From NCBI GenBank assembly GCA_963837285.1, contig CAWIMS010000002.1:496001-560000 (forward strand): 64,000 nt of DNA. Direction: 5' to 3'. This DNA comes from Planosporangium sp963837285. Lineage in GTDB: Bacteria > Actinomycetota > Actinomycetes > Mycobacteriales > Micromonosporaceae. How positions within the stretch are numbered: position 1 is the first letter of the stretch; each line of letters opens with the position of its first letter. The notes below the pieces were generated by a model. That model did no database searches. It was not told where the DNA came from and saw only the letters and a list, made by a program, of their open reading frames with translations. This document shows positions 16,870 to 24,259 of this stretch, piece by piece. Made by a program: the position numbers and the translations under genes.

Positions 16870-18866
16870 CGACGTACCTCCAACTTACCCAAGTCGACGG
16901 AGGCGGTGAGCTGCAGTGTCCCGCCGCCCGGCCCGTCTGCGCCGTTGTCGTGTACCTGCCGTTCGTCGTTGCCCAGGCCGTCCCAGTGTTGGCCGAGGAC
17001 GTCGGCGCTGCCGCCGTCCACCTTCGCCTGGACGTCCACGTCCACGTTGGGAGGCAGGATGACGAGCAGGTTGCCCACGTTGACGTGGACCTCCACCGGC
17101 ACCGTGTGGTCGGTGAAGTCGACCTTCGACAGGTCGAGCGTGCCGTTGCCGACGTCAACGCCGTAGTCGCGGGTCACGTCGGCAACGGTGAGCGGCGCCC
17201 AGGTCACGTTGCCTTGGCGGCCGCCGTCGAAGTGGCGGTCGAAGTCGACGTTCCCGGCGGTCGCGGTGCCCGCCAGCACTATCGTCAGCACGATGCCCGG
17301 CAGGATCAGCCAGCGCGCCCGGCCCAGCCACGCGCCGACCAGCAGCCCGAAGCCGACCACGGCCAGCGCCGCAGCCACATACGCGGCGCCCGGTACCGAA
17401 GCGCCGGCCACGTCGGCGATCACCAGGATGCCGATGGCGAGGCAGGCCATGGACAGCACCACCCGGCCCAGCCGTGAGCGCTCCTTCGGCGGCTTCGGCG
17501 CCCGCGGCGGCGGCGGCGGTGGTGGGCCCTGCGCCAGCCCCGGGTACGGGTAGGGCACGTAGCCACGGGACTGCGCGTACGGGCTGCTACTCGCGTACGG
17601 GCCGTGCGGCGCGAACGGTGGACGGTAACCGGACTGCGGCTCGGTCGACCCTGGCTCCGCGGGCGGAACCGGGTTCTGGCCCGGCGGGTACGGCCCGGTC
17701 GGTGCCGCAGCGGTTGCCGTGTACGGCGTCGGCGGCGGGATGAAGGTCGGCGGGCTGTACGCGGGAGGTGGCCCGGCGGGGGGCGGTGGGACGAAGCCCG
17801 GCCCGCCTGGCTGCGGTGGCGCACCCGGGGGTGGCGGCGAGGTGTTCGCCGGCCGGCCCAGGGCGCTACCGCCGCGCGACACCAGCAGCGCCGCGCCGAT
17901 GATCACCGCGGTACTGAGCAGTGCGGTACGCACGTTCCCGGAGAACGCCACCGCGAACATGATCACGGTGAGGATGCCCAGGCCGATCGTCACCGGCGCC
18001 GACGTGCTGGACCTGCCACGACCGATCAGCGCCTCGCCGGCCGACGCCGAGTCGCCCTCCGAGGGGATCAACAGCCAACCGATGAGGTACACCAGCAGGC
18101 CGACCCCGCCGAACAGGGTCAACACGGCGAACAGCACCCGCCACAGCACCGGGTCGGTGTTGGTGGCCCGGCCGATCGCGGCCGCCACGCCGGCGAACCA
18201 GCGGCCCTGGAGGGGGCGGATCAGCCCGTACCGCGCGGCGAACGCGCCACCGGTCGGCTGCGGCGGTGGGAAGAAGCTCCCGGACGGCGGCGGGAATCCA
18301 CCGGGCGGTGGCCCGGGTGGCGGGAACCCGCCCGGGGGCGGAGGAGGTGGCGGCGGGGCATAGCCCGGCTCGGTGGCCGGCGCGTCCGGCCCGGCCGCGG
18401 GTGCACCGGTGCCGGCAGCCGGCTCACCGGAGGGCTCAGCCACCGTCTCAGCCGCCGGCTCGGCCGCCGTCTCAGCCACCGTCTCAGCGGCTCCGACCGG
18501 CTCCCCGGCCTCGGTGGACTCCGTGGCGCTGATCGGCTCGGGCGCCTCGATGGGCTCGGGTGCCTCGATGGGCTCAGCCGGCAGCGTACGCGGCTCGGTG
18601 TCGGCGGCCGGCTCCAGCGCCGGCTCGGTGGGCCGCTCCGTCGGTACCTCGATGGTGATCTGCTCGTCGGCGGGCATTTCCAGCGTGGGGTGGACATCAG
18701 TGGGGCGGACATCCGGGGAGAGGACGTCTGTGGATTGGACATCGTCCTGGTCGACGCCGGCCGGGCGAGGCTCGGCCGCATCGGCAGGGTCGGCCTCATG
18801 GCGCAGCGTCGCGGGCTCGTCGGGAGCCGGCTCGACGGGCCCGTTCTCGGCAGGCTTATCGGTCAT
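16866..18866 (-). CDS. PspC-domain membrane protein with LiaF-like C-terminal domain
   Basis: About 666 residues from ATG 18866 (MTDKPAENGP). An upstream in-frame start at 19013 would overlap the divergent kinase gene and adds a sequence without family features. The first 200 residues are acidic and Pro/Ala-rich, with repeats such as EAPEPIEAPEPI and poly-Pro. A PspC domain follows (LIRPLQGRWFAGVAAAIGRA and a membrane segment), then membrane pairs, a second Pro/Tyr-rich linker and more membrane segments. The C-terminal beta-rich domain (VDVGNGTLDLSKVDF, VNVGNLLVILPPNVDVDVQA) resembles the toast-rack fold of LiaF/DUF4097 proteins. It is divergent from a PspC-type sensor kinase and probably acts as its envelope-stress partner. 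Confidence 0.8.
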   Translation of the reverse strand: MTDKPAENGPVEPAPDEPATLRHEADPADAAEPRPAGVDQDDVQSTDVLSPDVRPTDVHPTLEMPADEQITIEVPTERPTEPALEPAADTEPRTLPAEPIEAPEPIEAPEPISATESTEAGEPVGAAETVAETAAEPAAETVAEPSGEPAAGTGAPAAGPDAPATEPGYAPPPPPPPPGGFPPPGPPPGGFPPPSGSFFPPPQPTGGAFAARYGLIRPLQGRWFAGVAAAIGRATNTDPVLWRVLFAVLTLFGGVGLLVYLIGWLLIPSEGDSASAGEALIGRGRSSTSAPVTIGLGILTVIMFAVAFSGNVRTALLSTAVIIGAALLVSRGGSALGRPANTSPPPPGAPPQPGGPGFVPPPPAGPPPAYSPPTFIPPPTPYTATAAAPTGPYPPGQNPVPPAEPGSTEPQSGYRPPFAPHGPYASSSPYAQSRGYVPYPYPGLAQGPPPPPPPRAPKPPKERSRLGRVVLSMACLAIGILVIADVAGASVPGAAYVAAALAVVGFGLLVGAWLGRARWLILPGIVLTIVLAGTATAGNVDFDRHFDGGRQGNVTWAPLTVADVTRDYGVDVGNGTLDLSKVDFTDHTVPVEVHVNVGNLLVILPPNVDVDVQAKVDGGSADVLGQHWDGLGNDERQVHDNGADGPGGGTLQLTASVDLGKLEVRR

Positions 18867-19015
18867 GCCACGATCGTGCCGTCCGGCCCGGCTGACATAC
18901 CTCAGGCATCCACCCTGACCCAACCCTGAATTCGCAGCTACGGGATGCTTCCTGGTGGTCGCGGTGGGGCGCGGCGTGTGACGATCGGAGCACCCTACTT
19001 CACGTACCCACAAGG

Positions 19016-20269
19016 ATGTCGCCGATGACCACGCCGATCGAGGGCCGTCGCCTGTACCGGGTGACCGACGCCCGGGTGGTGGCCGGTGTCGCCGCGGGCA
19101 TCGCCGCCCACCTCAACGCGTCCGTGCTGCTCGTACGCATCGCGTTCGTGGTCCTGGCCAGCTTCAACGGGCTCGGCGCACTGCTGTACGCGGCGTTCTG
19201 GGCGGTCCTGCCGGTCGCGCCCGGCCAGCGGGGGAGCACCCGCAACCGGCGCCAGCTGGTGCCGTTCCTGGCCCTCGGCATCGGGATCATCCTGGTCCAG
19301 GCGCTGTCCGGGGTCGGCGGGGTCAGATCGGTGATCGGCTGGTTGATCGCGATCGTGGCGGTCGGCGTCGGCATCATCTGGCGGCAGGCCGATCCGAAGC
19401 GCCGGGAGCGGTGGACCGCCGCGGTGCCCCAGGCCCCCTGGCTCGGGCCGGTGCTCGAAGCCGACCGGCGCGGGCTCATGCTGCGGATCGTCGGCGGCGG
19501 CGCGCTGGTGGTCGCCGGCATCATCGGTACCGTCGTGGTTGTCTCCGGCGCGGACGTCGCGGCGCTCGGCACCAGCCTGCTGTTCGCGGCGATCGCGCTG
19601 GCCGGGGTCGGCCTCGCGCTGGCGCCGCTGCTCTGGCGGGTGTTCACCCAGCTCGGGGCCGAGCGCGAGGCGCGGATCCGGGAGCAGGAGCGGGCCGAGC
19701 TAGCCGCCATGATCCACGACCAGGTGCTGCACACGCTCGCGCTGATCCAGCGCAGCGCGGGTGACCCCAAGGGTGTGTTGCGGCTGGCCCGCGCCCAGGA
19801 GCGCCAGTTGCGCGGTTGGCTCTACAAGCCGACCGGCTCGCCGGCCGAGCGGTTCGCCGCCGCGCTGGAGGAGAAGGCCGCCGAGGTCGAGGATACGTAC
19901 GCGATCGCGATCGAGGTGGTCGTGGTCGGCGATCGTGAGGTCGACGACCGGATCCGGGCGCTGGTCGACGCGGCCCGGGAGGCACTGGTCAACGCCGCTC
20001 GGCACGCGAAGGTCACATCCGTTTCCGTGTACGCGGAGGTCGAGCCCGACCAGGCCAGCGTGTTCATCCGGGACCGTGGGGTCGGCTTCGACCCGTCGAC
20101 CGTGGATGATGACCGGCACGGGGTACGCGGCTCGATCGTCGGCCGGATGCGGCGGCACGGGGGGCGGGCGGAGATCCGCAGCGAGCTGGGTAACGGCACC
20201 GAGGTACGGCTGTTCATGCCAACTCCCGGGTGGACCCCGGCCGAAGATAAGGAAAAGGTCAATGACTGA
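19016..20269 (+). CDS. PspC-domain sensor histidine kinase
   Basis: A 417-residue membrane kinase of the LiaS/DesK (HisKA_3-like) type. An N-terminal PspC domain (YRVTDARVVAGVAAGIAAHL, residues about 10-70) carries the first membrane segment; further segments lie at about 80-200. The phospho-acceptor motif is AAMIHDQVLHTLALIQ. The ATPase domain has DAAREALVNAARHAKVTSVS and FIRDRGVGFDPS, and ends GTEVRLFMP. ATG 19016 follows AAGG; ATG 19025 is an alternative. It overlaps the response regulator by 8 nt (ATGACTGA). The PspC/LiaF-like protein is divergent 149 bp upstream, so the unit looks like an actinobacterial version of LiaFSR that responds to cell-envelope damage. Confidence 0.85.
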   Translation: MSPMTTPIEGRRLYRVTDARVVAGVAAGIAAHLNASVLLVRIAFVVLASFNGLGALLYAAFWAVLPVAPGQRGSTRNRRQLVPFLALGIGIILVQALSGVGGVRSVIGWLIAIVAVGVGIIWRQADPKRRERWTAAVPQAPWLGPVLEADRRGLMLRIVGGGALVVAGIIGTVVVVSGADVAALGTSLLFAAIALAGVGLALAPLLWRVFTQLGAEREARIREQERAELAAMIHDQVLHTLALIQRSAGDPKGVLRLARAQERQLRGWLYKPTGSPAERFAAALEEKAAEVEDTYAIAIEVVVVGDREVDDRIRALVDAAREALVNAARHAKVTSVSVYAEVEPDQASVFIRDRGVGFDPSTVDDDRHGVRGSIVGRMRRHGGRAEIRSELGNGTEVRLFMPTPGWTPAEDKEKVND

Positions 20270-20912
20270 GCCAGGGCGCCTGCGCGTCTTCCTGGTCGAC
20301 GATCACGCGATGTTCCGCGCCGGGGTGCGCGCCGAGCTGGGCGTCCACGTCGACGTCGTGGGCGAGGCCGGCACGGTCAACGAGGCGGTCAGCGGGATCT
20401 CGCGGACCGAGCCGGATGTGGTCCTGCTCGACGTACACATGCCCGAGGGTGGCGGCCGCGCCGTGCTGGACGCGATGCGGCGCACCCACCCGCAGGTGCG
20501 CTTCCTCGCGCTGTCCGTGTCCGACGCCGCCGAGGACGTGATCGGCCTGATCCGGGCCGGCGCGCGCGGGTACGTGACAAAAACGATCTCCCCGGACGAC
20601 CTGGCCGCGGCGGTGCGCCGGGTGGCCGACGGCGACGCGGTGTTCAGCCCGCGGCTGGCCGGGTTCGTGCTGGACGCGTTCGCCGCCCGGCCGGACGCGC
20701 AGCTCGCCGACCCGGAGCTGGACCAGCTCACCAACCGGGAACGCGAGGTGCTGCGGCTGCTGGCGCGCGGGTACGCGTACAAGGAGATCGCCAAGGAGCT
20801 GTACATCTCGATCAAGACGGTCGAGACGCACGTGTCGAACGTGCTGCGCAAGCTCCAGATGTCCAACCGGTACGAGCTGTCCCGCTGGGCGGCCGACCGG
20901 CGCCTGGTCTGA
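20262..20912 (+). CDS. LuxR/NarL-family response regulator
   Basis: A 216-residue regulator that pairs with the kinase just upstream. Receiver domain: RVFLVDDHAMFRAGVRAEL with the acidic pocket, phospho-acceptor Asp in VVLLDVHMPEGGG, Thr/Lys region ALSVSD and YVTKTIS. The C-terminal LuxR helix-turn-helix has TNREREVLRLLARGYAYKEI and SIKTVETHVSNVLRKL. Start ATG 20262 overlaps the kinase stop. Likely targets are its own locus and the divergent PspC gene, but no operator was identified. Confidence 0.9.
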   Translation: MTEPGRLRVFLVDDHAMFRAGVRAELGVHVDVVGEAGTVNEAVSGISRTEPDVVLLDVHMPEGGGRAVLDAMRRTHPQVRFLALSVSDAAEDVIGLIRAGARGYVTKTISPDDLAAAVRRVADGDAVFSPRLAGFVLDAFAARPDAQLADPELDQLTNREREVLRLLARGYAYKEIAKELYISIKTVETHVSNVLRKLQMSNRYELSRWAADRRLV

Positions 20913-20918
20913 GGCGGG

Positions 20919-21536
20919 GTGGCCGCCCTTGAGGTACACGGGCTGACCCGCCGGTTCGGCAACCTGCTCGTCTTCGACGAGGTCAGCTTCACGGTCGAGC
21001 CGGGCGCGGCGGCCGTCGTGCTCGGCCCCAACGGGGCGGGCAAGACCACGCTGCTGCGCTGCGTCGTCGGCGCCGACCGCCCGGACGCCGGCGAGGTGCG
21101 GCTGGACGGTCGCCGGTTCGACGAGACCGAGCCGTGGGTACGGGCGGCGGTCGCCACGGCGCTGGACGACATCGACTTCTTCCCGGACCTGTCCGTCGCC
21201 GAGCACCTTGAGCTGCTCGCGTACGCGCACGGCGGGACCGCTGATCCGGTCGACGAGGTGCTCGTCGAGCTGGGCATCGACGAGGCCCGGGACCAGTTGC
21301 CGGCCACCCTCTCCAGCGGTCAGCGCCGGCGGCTGGCGCTGGCCTCCTGTTTCGTACGCCCGCGCCGGCTGATGGTGCTCGACGAGCCGGAGCAGCGGCT
21401 GGACACCCGCGGGCGGGCCTGGCTGGCCGACCGGCTGGTGCGGGAGAAGGCCACCGGTACCTCGGTGCTGCTGGCGTCGCACGATCCCGAGCTGGTCGAG
21501 GCCGTGGCGGACGCACGCGTCGAGATCGGCCGATGA
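20919..21536 (+). CDS. ABC transporter ATP-binding protein
   Basis: A 205-residue ATPase with Walker A GPNGAGKTTLLR, signature LSSGQRRRLALA, Walker B RLMVLDEPEQRLD and switch His in LLASHDPELV. GTG start 7 nt after the response regulator stop; it overlaps the next gene by 4 nt. It probably works with the membrane protein encoded next as an exporter. Its position directly behind the two-component system suggests control by that system. Confidence 0.85.
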   Translation: MAALEVHGLTRRFGNLLVFDEVSFTVEPGAAAVVLGPNGAGKTTLLRCVVGADRPDAGEVRLDGRRFDETEPWVRAAVATALDDIDFFPDLSVAEHLELLAYAHGGTADPVDEVLVELGIDEARDQLPATLSSGQRRRLALASCFVRPRRLMVLDEPEQRLDTRGRAWLADRLVREKATGTSVLLASHDPELVEAVADARVEIGR

Positions 21537-22903
21537 CCTCGGTCGCCGTCGCCCCTTCGGCCCGGGAGCTTCGTACCCGCTTGCGGCACGGCCGGCGGCA
21601 GCACCACAGCCGGTCGCTCGGCGACTTCCTGACCGACCTGTACCTGCTGGCGTTCCTGGCGGTGATGTACGGGTACGTGATCGTCCACGCGGCCCGCCAG
21701 TACCTGCACTCGCCCACGGCCGGCCACGGCGACCGGGCCGGGCGGTACTGGCTCGGTGCCGCCACGGTGCTGGCCGGCGCGGGGTTCGCCTGGCAGGGGC
21801 TGCGTGCGGTGGGTCCGCTGCTGTCCACCCCGTCCGCGTATACCTGGGTGGTCGCCAGCCCGATGAGCCGGCGGGACTGGCTGCTGCCCCGGCTGGCCGG
21901 CCTGCTGCTGGGAGCGGCGCTGTCGACGGCGGCCCTGTCGACGCTGGCGGGTGCCGGGTTCTCCTGGGCGGTGGTCGCCGGCGCCGGCTTCGGCGTGGCC
22001 GGTGCCGCGCTGTGCGTGGTGGCCCAGGCGACATCGCCCCGCTGGCCGCGCCTGGTCGGCGGCGCGCTGGCCGGCATCGGCGCCGCGACGGCTCTCGTGG
22101 TGATCGTCGCGCACTACGCCGGGGTCGGGTTGGCCCAGCCGGCGGTGCCGGTCGCCGCCGCGCTGGCCCTGATCGGGATCCCGTTCGCCCTGGTCACGAC
22201 CGTCCTGGCGGTCCGCGCGCTGCCTCGGCTCGACCGTGCCGCGCTGACCGGCGGCGCGCAACTCGCCACCGCCGCCGCGACCGCGGCGATCTGGCTGGAC
22301 CCGTCGATGCTGTCCGGGGTACTGGAGACCCGGCGGTGGCGGCGGGTCGGTGTCGTGACGAGCCGGCGGTTCGGGCGTGGCGGCGGGCGGATCGGGGTGC
22401 TGCTCCAGGCCGAGGTCCAGCGGCTGGCCCGCAGGCCGGGTGCGCTCGCGATCTGGGCGGCGCTCGCCCTGGCCCAGTACGGGATCGCGATCGCGGTGCC
22501 CTCGGTCGCCTGGGTGACCCGGCTGTTCGGGGCGTACCTGGCCGCCAACCGGCTGACCGGTGGCCTGCGTACCGTCAACCGGTCCCCGGGCCTGCGCCGG
22601 GCGCTGGGCGGCAGCGACGGCACGCTCCGGCTGGTCCACCTGGTCGTACCGTGGGTCGGCGCCGTCCTGTGGTGGCTGTTGACCTGGCCGGCCGGCCCGC
22701 ACCTCGCCGGGGTGGAGCCGTTGATCGTCGTGGCTGTGGTCGTGGCGGCGTACCGGGCCGCCACCCGGCCGCCGATGGCCTACGGCGGCGCGGCTGTGGA
22801 CACCCCGTTCGGGCTGATCCCGGTCGACCTGATCCGCCAGGTCATCCGCGGCCCCGACGTCCTGGCGGTGGCGATCGTGCTCTGGTCGCTGCTGGCGAGG
22901 TAG
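21533..22903 (+). CDS. Multi-TM ABC permease-like protein (possibly DUF6297)
   Basis: A 456-residue integral membrane protein with about ten hydrophobic segments (for example LYLLAFLAVMYGYVIVHAA and AALSTAALSTLAGAGFSWAV). It follows the ABC ATPase with a 4-nt ATGA overlap, so it is most simply the membrane partner. From memory this resembles the DUF6297 group found beside such ATPases; I cannot confirm the assignment. The substrate is unknown. Confidence 0.65.
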   Translation: MTSVAVAPSARELRTRLRHGRRQHHSRSLGDFLTDLYLLAFLAVMYGYVIVHAARQYLHSPTAGHGDRAGRYWLGAATVLAGAGFAWQGLRAVGPLLSTPSAYTWVVASPMSRRDWLLPRLAGLLLGAALSTAALSTLAGAGFSWAVVAGAGFGVAGAALCVVAQATSPRWPRLVGGALAGIGAATALVVIVAHYAGVGLAQPAVPVAAALALIGIPFALVTTVLAVRALPRLDRAALTGGAQLATAAATAAIWLDPSMLSGVLETRRWRRVGVVTSRRFGRGGGRIGVLLQAEVQRLARRPGALAIWAALALAQYGIAIAVPSVAWVTRLFGAYLAANRLTGGLRTVNRSPGLRRALGGSDGTLRLVHLVVPWVGAVLWWLLTWPAGPHLAGVEPLIVVAVVVAAYRAATRPPMAYGGAAVDTPFGLIPVDLIRQVIRGPDVLAVAIVLWSLLAR

Positions 22904-22911
22904 CAGCGCGG

Positions 22912-23652
22912 TCAGCCGGTGCGGATGATCGTGAACGCCTCCGCGAGGTGACCGTCGGGTAGCCGCTGCGTCCTGGCGACCATCCGGTGCCGCTCACGCA
23001 GCATCGCCTCGAACTCGGCGACGTGCGAGATCTGCGACGCGTGCGACTCAAGGGCGGCGAGCTTGCGCGGGAACGTGTCGGTGATGTCGATGCCGTGGTC
23101 CGGGTCGGGGCCACCCTGGTACCACATCTCGCGTACCGTCCAGGCCTCCAGGCCCTGGTCAGCGAGCAGTTCCGGGAACGCGAACGGGTTGCGGGCGTCC
23201 GGGTACACCGCGCAGGTGGTCGCCTCGCCGACCGCGAGATGGTCCGGATGTCCCGGCCCGGGGATCCGGTCCCAGCGGCGGACCGGCGCGCTGGTCAGGA
23301 TCCGGTCCGGCCGGAACCGGCGGATCGCCGCGGTGATGTCGCGACGCAGGTCGAGGGTCACGGTGACCGTGCCGTCCCGGTACCCGTCCAGGAATTCCAC
23401 CTGCTTGACCCCGACGGCGGCCGCGGCGGCCCGCTGCTCGGCCTCGCGGATGATCGGAATCTGGTCGCGTGGCGTGTCGTCGAAGCCGCCCGCGTCGCCG
23501 CGGGTGACCAGCAGATATGCCACCTCAAGACCGCTTTCGACCCAGGTCGCCACCGTGCCGGCGGCACCGAAGTCGACATCGTCGGGGTGGGCGAAGACAC
23601 ACAGCACCCGCTCGACGTCGGGCAGCGGCGGCACGGAAGGCGCGAAGCTCAC
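22912..23652 (-). CDS. PIG-L family deacetylase
   Basis: A 246-residue zinc-dependent N-deacetylase. The metal motif AHPDDVDFGAAGT is at about 20-32 and the second ligand His is in GPGHPDHLAVGEAT. The family removes acetyl groups from GlcNAc-containing substrates such as GlcNAc-Ins (MshB, mycothiol) or conjugates (Mca). The sequence alone does not separate these uses. It is the only gene in this orientation between the exporter and chorismate mutase, and ends 9 nt from the permease stop, tail to tail. Confidence 0.85.
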   Translation of the reverse strand: MSFAPSVPPLPDVERVLCVFAHPDDVDFGAAGTVATWVESGLEVAYLLVTRGDAGGFDDTPRDQIPIIREAEQRAAAAAVGVKQVEFLDGYRDGTVTVTLDLRRDITAAIRRFRPDRILTSAPVRRWDRIPGPGHPDHLAVGEATTCAVYPDARNPFAFPELLADQGLEAWTVREMWYQGGPDPDHGIDITDTFPRKLAALESHASQISHVAEFEAMLRERHRMVARTQRLPDGHLAEAFTIIRTG

Positions 23653-23672
23653 GACATCCGATCGTACGTCGG

Positions 23673-23987
23673 CTACAGCGGGCCGCGGCCGGCGCGGAGG
23701 ATGAGCAGCGCGAGCTGGGTGCCGTCCTCGCCGAGTGCCGCGCGGAAGCGGTCGAGGATCTCCCGCTCACGAGCCAACACCAAGCGGGTACCGCCGGAGG
23801 CGACCCGGGTCCGGCCGACCTCCTGGGAGATGCCGGCCCGCTCCTGCCACAGGCGGATGATCGCTGCGTCGATCTCGTCGATGCGGGTACGCAACGCGGA
23901 GATGTGGATGTCGGCGGCGGGTGCCCCGGCCCCGGTGCTCGGCGCGTCGGCGCTGTCGGTCTTGGCGTCCACGGTGATGGCGGCCAT
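23673..23987 (-). CDS. Chorismate mutase, AroQ-type
   Basis: A 104-residue all-helical chorismate mutase that converts chorismate to prephenate for Phe and Tyr synthesis. It resembles the intracellular M. tuberculosis enzyme: ALRTRIDEIDAAIIRLWQER, then ISQEVGRTRVASGGTRLVLA with the conserved GTRLV, then a Leu/Arg-rich C-terminus (LLILRAGRGPL). Start ATG 23987 is preceded by GGAAGAGA. A longer frame to 24326 has no family features upstream. The gene is divergent from pcrA, as in mycobacteria. It is preceded by a leader peptide rich in Phe/Tyr codons and a strong terminator (24031-24148), indicating transcription attenuation by aromatic amino acid supply. Confidence 0.85.
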   Translation of the reverse strand: MAAITVDAKTDSADAPSTGAGAPAADIHISALRTRIDEIDAAIIRLWQERAGISQEVGRTRVASGGTRLVLAREREILDRFRAALGEDGTQLALLILRAGRGPL

Positions 23988-24030
23988 TTCTCTTCCGTTC
24001 TCGCGGTGTGGAGCCTCGTGCTCGTCCCGG

Positions 24031-24065
24031 AACGCAAACGCCCCGGGCTCAGGAGCCCGGGGCGT
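24031..24065 (-). terminator. Attenuator terminator upstream of chorismate mutase
   Basis: Perfect 12-bp stem: ACGCCCCGGGCT (24038-24049) against AGCCCGGGGCGT (24054-24065) with a 4-nt loop, followed on the minus strand by TTGCGTT. It lies between the leader peptide stop and the chorismate mutase start (44 nt before the ATG). Its 5' arm on the transcript includes CCGGGCUCC, which can instead pair with upstream GGAGUCCGG. Confidence 0.85.
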
Positions 24066-24079
24066 CGGTAGGTCTAAGT

Positions 24080-24148
24080 TCAGGCGCGACCTACGGCTGC
24101 CGGACTCCCGGAGCCGTAAAAAAAGTAGAACCGCGCCTGCGAACTCAC
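24080..24148 (-). CDS. Phe/Tyr-rich leader peptide of chorismate mutase
   Basis: A 22-codon frame starting GTG and ending TGA. The peptide begins MSSQAR, continues FYFFY (codons TTC TAC TTT TTT TAC, 24116-24130) and ends GSGSPAAVGRA. Two consecutive TTT codons are striking in a genome that uses almost only TTC. No ribosome-binding site precedes the GTG, but CATACT lies exactly 7 nt upstream, the geometry of a leaderless actinobacterial transcript. The peptide should have no function beyond sensing charged tRNA-Phe and tRNA-Tyr. Confidence 0.8.
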   Translation of the reverse strand: MSSQARFYFFYGSGSPAAVGRA

Positions 24149-24155
24149 GCCGTCG

Positions 24156-24161
24156 AGTATG
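24156..24161 (-). promoter_or_regulatory. Probable -10 box for the chorismate mutase leader
   Basis: CATACT on the minus strand, 7 nt before the leader GTG. This spacing puts the transcription start at or next to the G of GTG. No good -35 match is visible (TTCCCA further upstream is the best candidate), so the call rests on spacing and on the lack of a ribosome-binding site. Confidence 0.5.
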
Positions 24162-24259
24162 CCATGCCGGCACCCGTTCTTGGGAAGTCCTGATCCAGAC
24201 ATTGGGAAGCGGGTCGCCGTCCCTGGTTTGTCGGACCCCCGGCATAGACTCGCCGTGCG

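Larger units (their letters stand above)
24031..24148 (-). promoter_or_regulatory. Aromatic amino acid attenuator leader of chorismate mutase
   Basis: Read 5' to 3' on the minus strand, the leader can form competing stems. Stem 1 is UACGGC with GCCGUA, enclosing CCGGGAGUCCGG. A long-range pair is CAGGCGCG with CGCGCCUG, the latter at the leader peptide stop. Another is GUAGGUC with GACCUAC. An antiterminator pairs GGAGUCCGG with CCGGGCUCC (9 bp, one G-U), which blocks the terminator at 24031-24065. A ribosome stalled on the Phe/Tyr codons (24116-24130) would cover the 5' arm of stem 1, free GGAGUCCGG and allow readthrough. A ribosome that reaches the stop would let the terminator form. Pairings are read directly; the regulatory logic is inference from known trp/phe attenuators. 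Confidence 0.8.

Noticed and set aside
24163..24180. A competing six-codon ORF (ATG GCA TAC TCG ACG GCG TGA) just upstream of the leader peptide
   Set aside because: If the transcript is leaderless and begins at the GTG, this ATG is not transcribed; it also has no ribosome-binding site.
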